This document shows positions 58,431 through 64,000 of a DNA stretch of 64,000 bases, piece after piece; positions within the stretch are counted from its first letter, which is position 1, and every line of letters starts with the position of its first letter. Location of the stretch: positions 44,674 through 108,673 of the forward strand of contig JAACSL010000014.1 of assembly GCA_009993955.1 (NCBI GenBank). Direction: 5' to 3'. Position numbers and translations under genes: made by a program. Below the pieces are notes generated by a model that was not told where the DNA came from, searched no databases, and saw only the letters and a program-made list of their open reading frames with translations. The DNA comes from Paraglaciecola sp. GTDB lineage: Bacteria > Pseudomonadota > Gammaproteobacteria > Enterobacterales > Alteromonadaceae.

Positions 58431-58883
58431 TTAGGCTTCTTGGATAACCACAATTTTGATGCTTGCTGTTACGTCTGAGTGCAATTGCAAATCAACCGTG
58501 TATTCACCCGTTTCGCGTAATGTACCGTTAGGTAATTTCACTTCAGCTTTAGTGGTGGCAAAACCAGCTGCAGTAATGGCATCAGCGATGTCACGAGTAC
58601 CAACAGAACCAAACAATTTACCTTCGCCACCAGCAGGCGCTGCAATGGTCACAGAAGCAAGTTCAGTTAGTTGCTCAGCACGTGCTTGTGCAGCAGTTAA
58701 TTGCTCAGCAATTTTCGCTTCAAGTTCAGCACGACGTTGTTCAAATTTCTCAACGTTTACTTTGGTTGCAGGAACCGCTTTTCCTTTAGGGAATAAGAAG
58801 TTACGTGCATAACCTGATTTTACAGTGACTTTGTCACCTAAGCCGCCCAGGTTGGCAACTTTATCGAGTAGTATGATTTCCAT
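58431..58883 (-). CDS. rplI: 50S ribosomal protein L9
   Basis: Begins [36 protein letters not shown], the L9 signature, with a long connecting helix and a C-terminal domain. One hundred fifty residues is normal. It is last in the rpsF-rpsR-rplI operon and followed by a strong terminator. Confidence 0.98.
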   Translation of the reverse strand: MEIILLDKVANLGGLGDKVTVKSGYARNFLFPKGKAVPATKVNVEKFEQRRAELEAKIAEQLTAAQARAEQLTELASVTIAAPAGGEGKLFGSVGTRDIADAITAAGFATTKAEVKLPNGTLRETGEYTVDLQLHSDVTASIKIVVIQEA

Positions 58884-58900
58884 CTTTGCTACCTCAGCGA

Positions 58901-59128
58901 TTACTTGTGAGAATCAGTATATGGAAGCAAAGCTAGGAAGCGCGCACGCTTAATAGCAGTTGACAACTGACGCTGATACTTAGCGCTAGTTCCAGTAATA
59001 CGGCTAGGGACAATTTTACCACTTTCAGTGATATAATTTTTCAACATAGCGATGTCTTTGTAATCAATCTCAACAACACCTTCAGCTGAAAAACGGCAAA
59101 ATTTACGACGTCTGAAAAAACGAGCCAT
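58901..59128 (-). CDS. rpsR: 30S ribosomal protein S18
   Basis: Begins [33 protein letters not shown] and ends [15 protein letters not shown], diagnostic of S18. Seventy-five residues as in E. coli. It follows rpsF by only 11 bp, leaving no room for the priB gene found between them in E. coli. Confidence 0.98.
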   Translation of the reverse strand: MARFFRRRKFCRFSAEGVVEIDYKDIAMLKNYITESGKIVPSRITGTSAKYQRQLSTAIKRARFLALLPYTDSHK

Positions 59129-59139
59129 TCTGTTTCTCC

Positions 59140-59535
59140 TTATTCTTGATCTTCGGAAGCGTTAGCTTCTGAATATGCAGGTTTGTCGTAAGAACGTTCT
59201 TCACGTTTTTCGCGACGTTCTTCTTTAGCCATAGGAGATTGTTCAGTCACAACACCCTTGGTGCGCATCACTAAGTTACGCAAGATTACATCGTTAAAAC
59301 GGAAAGCAGTTTCTAATTCTTCGATTGCTTCTGCGGTGGCTTCAGCATTGATCAAGACATAGTGGGCTTTGTGCAATTTGTCGATTGGGTAAGCCAATTG
59401 ACGACGACCCCAGTCTTCTTTACGGTGAATAACACCGCCATCTTGGGTCAGAATTCCAGTATAACGCTCAATCATACTTGGAACTTGTTCACTCTGGTCA
59501 GGGTGAACCATGAATACGATTTCGTAATGACGCAT
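59140..59535 (-). CDS. rpsF: 30S ribosomal protein S6
   Basis: Begins [28 protein letters not shown] and has the S6 strand [12 protein letters not shown]. From ATG 59535 (GAGGAG upstream) it is 131 residues, with a C-terminal tail of Glu, Arg and Lys rich sequence ([27 protein letters not shown]). S6 tails are modified by RimK in E. coli, which is notable because a RimK-like ATP-grasp gene is elsewhere in the window. Confidence 0.97.
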   Translation of the reverse strand: MRHYEIVFMVHPDQSEQVPSMIERYTGILTQDGGVIHRKEDWGRRQLAYPIDKLHKAHYVLINAEATAEAIEELETAFRFNDVILRNLVMRTKGVVTEQSPMAKEERREKREERSYDKPAYSEANASEDQE

Positions 59536-59627
59536 CATATTGCTCCTCACGGTTGTAGTCTCGACAGCACAGTCAAACTGTATAGAGACAAGGAACTAAG
59601 TTTAGGTGACTGTTTTAAGCGGCGCGG

Positions 59628-59656
59628 ATTGTATATAAACTGGACATTAACCACAA
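59628..59656 (-). promoter_or_regulatory. rpsF promoter with GC-rich discriminator
   Basis: On the minus strand TTGTGG (59651-59656) and TACAAT (59628-59633) are 17 bp apart, followed by CCGCGCCGC. The same -10 and a similar discriminator occur at rplU, consistent with shared growth-rate or stringent control. It lies about 90 bp before the rpsF ATG. Confidence 0.7.
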
Positions 59657-59762
59657 GGCTTATTTGGCCTAATATGACAAAGAAGCACAGGGCTAACACT
59701 GTATCCTGCGCTTTTTAGTTACAAATGCGAATTTGCTCCGCACTATTCGAAGCTCAACAGGA

Positions 59763-60647
59763 TTAACGACCCGCCACTCTCGCTTCACTTTGATACAGCC
59801 GCCAGACTAAGCCAAAGCCAAAAGAGTACTGCGTGTGTTGTTTGAACAAGGGGCTTTGACGATTGGCCGCGCCACTATGCAGCGCCATGTTACCCCCTAA
59901 AAATATACGCACATCTTGGCTGGCATTAAATGATACAAACACAGATAAGTCGGTGCCTAAATACCCGCCTTTAGCATTAAAGGTTTGGCGCTGTGCCGTA
60001 ACATACTCATCGTCCACTTGATAAAAATAATCATGTAATTGTTCTGTTGCCCAAGTAGGTGAGAGACTCACTGATAATGCTGTTTTGTCACTCAACCAGC
60101 CCTTTTGCCGGTAGGCCAACTCAGGTTGAAAAACCAAGCCGCGATAGGTGAATTGCGAAAAATCTGTGGAGAAGGCCGCGCGGGTTTGTAAGTTTACATA
60201 CAGTTCACCCTTTCCGTGTTGTGCAAAGGTGAGATCAGCAAGGCGCAATTTGAGCTGCGGTCCCAATTCAAAAATGTAGTCAAGATCAGGCATGCCTTGG
60301 CGCGCTACATTGTCATCTGAATTCGCATTAAAAGAGCCGGCCAGCGACAAATCCAATTCATAACTGCGCTTATCAATGGCGACGGCACGGGCAATGGCGC
60401 CATCGCCAATGCGCAGCGTTTCACCACGATAAATAATGTAGGGCGCAGCCAAGACATTATTTTGGCTTTGCTCAGCCGCAGGATATTCAGGTGTACGAAA
60501 CACGGCGGCAAAGGCCCCTGCCTCCCACACGGGCTGCAAGTCGTCTTCTAAGGTAATTTCTTGTTGAGCAAAACTCGTTGAGCAATGGACTAGGCTGAAC
60601 ATGAGCCCGACACCGATTGAACTAATAAGGTTTTTTACACTGCGCAC
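59763..60647 (-). CDS. MipA/OmpV-family outer membrane protein
   Basis: A 294-residue outer-membrane beta-barrel with a signal peptide (NLISSIGVGLMFSLVHCSTSFAQ). The mature part has alternating strands and family landmarks such as WEAGAFAAVFRTPEYPAAEQSQNNVLAAPYIIYRG and the C-terminal TQYSFGFGLVWRLYQSEARVAGR. MipA scaffolds murein enzymes in E. coli, but most family members have no known role. It starts at GTG 60647. It is divergent from groES with a ~300-bp gap. Confidence 0.88.
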   Translation of the reverse strand: MRSVKNLISSIGVGLMFSLVHCSTSFAQQEITLEDDLQPVWEAGAFAAVFRTPEYPAAEQSQNNVLAAPYIIYRGETLRIGDGAIARAVAIDKRSYELDLSLAGSFNANSDDNVARQGMPDLDYIFELGPQLKLRLADLTFAQHGKGELYVNLQTRAAFSTDFSQFTYRGLVFQPELAYRQKGWLSDKTALSVSLSPTWATEQLHDYFYQVDDEYVTAQRQTFNAKGGYLGTDLSVFVSFNASQDVRIFLGGNMALHSGAANRQSPLFKQHTQYSFGFGLVWRLYQSEARVAGR

Positions 60648-60803
60648 AGTATGCTCCGAGAATGCGATAAGCCACTAATACCGTCTAGCGGCATGAAAAG
60701 ATCGCTTTTCACTGTGCTTTGTTGTGGCTGCCCTTTGTCACGCAACAGCTGGAAAGGCGATGTGACAAATTGCAAAATTTTTAATTTATTTATGAACCCA
60801 GCC

Positions 60804-60831
60804 CTTGAGATCAGATCTACCAGCCCCATCT
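60804..60831 (+). promoter_or_regulatory. Sigma-32 heat-shock promoter of groESL
   Basis: CTTGAG (60804-60809) is followed after 14 bp by CCCCATCT (60824-60831), matching the sigma-32 pattern CTTGAA-N(11-16)-CCCCATNT. It lies about 120 bp before groES, the standard location. Confidence 0.85.
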
Positions 60832-60954
60832 CTGGACGCAGAACAAAGTTCTACACAAAATTCTGAGCAAGGGCTTCGGCGGTTGCTCAACTCAACTCTC
60901 GATTTGACGAGAATTAATTTAACCTAAATATTGGAATTTTCAGGAGATTTGAAA

Positions 60955-61245
60955 ATGGCAATTCGTCCTTTAAACGATCGCGTAATAGTTAAGCGCCAAG
61001 AACAAGAGAGCAAATCAGCAGGTGGCATCGTGCTCACTGGTTCTGCCGCAGAAAAATCAACGCGTGGCAAAGTCATTGCTGTAGGAAACGGTCGTACTTT
61101 AGACAACGGTAGCGTGAAAGCTATTGATGTAAAAGTTGGCGACATCGTTATTTTCAACGACGGATACGGCGTAAAAACTGAAAAGCTTGATGGCGAAGAA
61201 GTGCTAATCCTAGGTGAAAACGACATCCTAGCAGTAGTTGAATAA
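60955..61245 (+). CDS. groES: Co-chaperonin GroES
   Basis: Ten-kDa lid of the GroEL folding chamber. It begins [35 protein letters not shown], with the mobile loop, and ends [16 protein letters not shown]. Ninety-six residues is normal. The ATG at 60955 has an AGGAG upstream; the track start at 60931 is upstream noise. Confidence 0.99.
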   Translation: MAIRPLNDRVIVKRQEQESKSAGGIVLTGSAAEKSTRGKVIAVGNGRTLDNGSVKAIDVKVGDIVIFNDGYGVKTEKLDGEEVLILGENDILAVVE

Positions 61246-61258
61246 GACCCATAATTAA

Positions 61259-62926
<1,668 letters not shown>

Positions 62927-62972
62927 TCCATCCGGATTAGCATCCGCTCAAAGCTTGGCTTTGACATCTTAA

Positions 62973-62997
62973 GAAACCCGCTTCGGCGGGTTTTTTA
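62973..62997 (+). terminator. groESL terminator
   Basis: The arm AAACCCGC with a TTCG loop pairs with GCGGGTTT and is followed by a T-run (TTTTTT). It lies 50 bp after the groEL stop. Read on the other strand it has a weaker T-run, so it could also end a minus-strand RNA. Confidence 0.92.
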
Positions 62998-63095
62998 TTG
63001 CCTGCAAAATCAGGCTTTCATTTGTCGCTGCGCGACGGGCTAATGCGCTGTGCTCATTAAGATTATGCGCTGCGCGCACTTATCGCTGCGCGACC

Positions 63096-63737
63096 GCAAT
63101 CCATTGCTTATTTCAAGCAGCATCCCTGCTGCTTGAGTTACTTCTTTCCAACAGCCGAAAGAACTAACGAAGAAAGGCCGCTCTCCAACCAAGTTCTATT
63201 CCTTGCGCTACTTGGCAAATAAAGGTCGCGATGACTTGTTCCCGACAAGACATCACTCAAATTACATCCATGTAATTTTCCCTTTATTTGCCTGCGGTGC
63301 TCGGGGAACTTGGAGTCGAGGGAAAACGATAAGTTTCTTCGAATTTAAGAGTTGTTTGTCGATTATTTAAGATGGATGCCCTATTAGGTACTTCGTGCAC
63401 TGGCTTCCATGCCATTTTTCAAACGACATCCTTGTCGCCCGACCATACTTTTTTGTAAAGTGCATCCCTGCACTTTACCTTACGGCCAGCTATAGCTGTC
63501 CCATATTTATCCCGTAAATATGGTCAACAGCTAAGAAGAGTAGGCACAAATTTTTATGGAAAAAATTTGAACATCCGAAGGATGGCCCGAAGGGTGAAAT
63601 ACATGGATGTATTTCATAACAAAAGCCGCTCTCCGGCAAACTTCCTAATCCAATTTCACCCGCACCTTGTTGATCAAACCGGCGCAGGTAACATCCATGT
63701 AAAGCAGGCGCCTTGTCCAAACGTCCATGTTTGGACA
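63096..63737 (-). ncRNA. Array of about eleven hairpins with GGA loops on the minus strand (possible CsrB-like RNA or structured repeat)
   Basis: No gene lies in this kilobase. On the plus strand, inverted repeats with loops TCCA, TCCC, TCCT or TCCCG occur at 63096-63107 (arm GCAA), 63113-63136 (TCAAGCAGCA), 63235-63249 (CTTGT), 63259-63278 (AAATTACA), 63401-63414 (TGGC), 63424-63437 (CGACA), 63455-63478 (GTAAAGTGCA), 63501-63523 (CCATATTTA), about 63690 (AACA, imperfect) and 63714-63737 (TGTCCAAACG). One at 63595-63616 (TGAAATACA) has the opposite orientation, with loop TGGA. On the minus strand ten of these are stems closing GGA loops, several as CA-RGGA-TG like the CsrA consensus. Stem sequences differ, so it is not a simple tandem repeat. 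Whether it is transcribed is unknown. Confidence 0.45.
63177..63320. repeat. Structured repeat element, copy 1
   Basis: Starts GCCGCTCTCC and ends GGGGAACTTGGAGTCGAG, as copy 2 does at 63625-63778 with small changes. Inner arms CCAAGTTC (63189-63196) and GAACTTGG (63306-63313) pair perfectly. A second pair, GGCAAATAAAGG and CCTTTATTTGCC (63214-63225 with 63281-63292), nests inside and encloses two TCC-loop hairpins. Confidence 0.75.
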
Positions 63738-63778
63738 TTTGACAAGACACAGCTGAAATCGGGGAAGTTGGAGTCGAG
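63625..63778. repeat. Structured repeat element, copy 2
   Basis: Shares the ends GCCGCTCTCC and TTGGAGTCGAG with copy 1, but its inner arms are AACTTCC (63639-63645) and GGAAGTT (63763-63769), again complementary. The interior differs from copy 1 but also has TCCA-loop hairpins. Complementary change in both arms between copies indicates a conserved fold. Confidence 0.72.
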
Positions 63779-63936
63779 AAAAAATTAACAGCGTCGCTGC
63801 GCGATATGGCACTTCATGAATGAAACATCACTATCCGAACAAAATAAATATGTGTGTCCTATTAAGCGTGTTTTTATTGCCTTGTATACTGTACTTACGT
63901 AGCAGATATTTTTTATATATATAACCTGAGATCGGT

Positions 63937-64000
63937 TTAAGCAGCCACCATCGCATTTCTCTCAACGTCGCTAATATTAAGGGATGGCTTATTTTTCTTG
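63937..64000 (-). CDS. 3' end of a minus-strand gene cut by the window edge (possible)
   Basis: The minus strand is open from the window end to a TAA at 63937-63939 and reads as a C-terminus ending SLNISDVERNAMVAA. It looks like protein, but 20 residues are too few to name. Nothing else is seen in 63805-63936. Confidence 0.35.
   Translation of the reverse strand, partial: KKNKPSLNISDVERNAMVAA

Larger units (their letters stand above)
63025..63804. repeat. Short TCGCTGCGCGA hairpins flanking the array
   Basis: TCGCTGCGCGA occurs at 63025-63035, 63083-63093 and 63794-63804, and a variant TGCGCTGCGCGCA at 63066-63078. Each is a 4- to 5-bp stem with a TGC loop. They sit at both ends of the hairpin array and appear to delimit it. 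Confidence 0.7.

Noticed and set aside
59690-59730. Terminator-like imperfect hairpin with T-run on the plus strand upstream of rpsF
   Set aside because: No plus-strand gene precedes it, and the stem has a mismatch.
63571-63595. Two GAA-triloop hairpins (CATCC/GGATG and CCC/GGG)
   Set aside because: Too short to call alone; mentioned only as part of the wider structured region.
63490-63788. ORFs of 86 (minus) and 73 (plus) residues in the hairpin array
   Set aside because: They are made of palindromic hairpin sequence, have no ribosome-binding site and overlap on opposite strands.
63885-63905. Possible LexA-like site around TACTGTAC
   Set aside because: The second half-site with the required CAG spacing is missing.

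Overview
The window is a chromosomal segment of a gammaproteobacterium, most likely a marine or aquatic member of the Alteromonadales. This rests on the ispD-ispF-truD-surE-pcm-nlpD-rpoS cluster, the E. coli-like thrLABC operon with leader-peptide attenuation, groESL with a sigma-32 promoter, a TIGR03546/TIGR03545 pair, MipA/OmpV, many two-component and c-di-GMP proteins, and a moderate GC content. I recognise no rRNA, tRNA, CRISPR array, prophage or insertion sequence. Nearly all of the DNA is coding; the one large non-coding block is the last kilobase.

Layout. 1-3.9 kb: opgG and opgH (periplasmic glucan synthesis), with opgH broken by a 46-bp tandem duplication. 4-9 kb: a D-cysteine desulfhydrase-like enzyme, a periplasmic solute-binding protein translationally coupled to a hybrid histidine kinase, and a thioredoxin-like lipoprotein. 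9-10.6 kb: a LysR regulator and two small genes with clear terminators. 10.7-13.4 kb: a RimK-like ATP-grasp gene followed 1 bp later by a GNAT/C39-peptidase fusion. 13.4-16.4 kb: a membrane-anchored ToxR/CadC-like regulator divergent from a secreted protein and a collagen-like protein, with a ToxR-box-like triple repeat between them. 16.4-22.1 kb: thrL-thrA-thrB-thrC-ung on the minus strand. 22.2-27.4 kb: a membrane-anchored unknown, an aldehyde dehydrogenase/acetolactate synthase pair and a CYTH triphosphatase. 27.6-32 kb: a YgiM-like SH3 protein, a sigma factor with a small membrane partner, a LysE exporter and a decayed TIGR03546/TIGR03545 pair. 32-38.9 kb: a GNAT-cNMP fusion, an HD-GYP response regulator and a 1556-residue BvgS-like kinase. 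39.2-46.1 kb: ftsB, ispD, ispF, truD, surE, pcm, a DUF368 gene, nlpD and rpoS. 46.1-51 kb: tpx, folA, obgE, rpmA, rplU and ispB. 51-58.3 kb: an ECF sigma/anti-sigma/DUF4097 operon, an acyltransferase, a PstS-like protein and a GGDEF-EAL protein. 58.4-63 kb: rpsF-rpsR-rplI, a MipA-like porin and groES-groEL.

The most unusual sequence is 63.0-63.8 kb, downstream of groEL. It holds about eleven short inverted repeats whose arms differ but whose loops are almost always TCCA, TCCC, TCCT or TCCCG. On the minus strand these become hairpins with GGA loops, the architecture of CsrA/RsmA-binding RNAs such as CsrB. Two ~150-nt elements inside this block share fixed ends but have complementary inner arms that changed together, which argues for selection on structure. 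Either a CsrB-like decoy RNA or a dispersed structured repeat family would fit.

Three genes look broken by recent mutations: opgH (tandem duplication), the TIGR03546 gene (in-frame TAG) and the TIGR03545 gene (frame change at a G6A5 tract plus a missing middle). Whether these are real, phase-variable or assembly errors needs read-level data.
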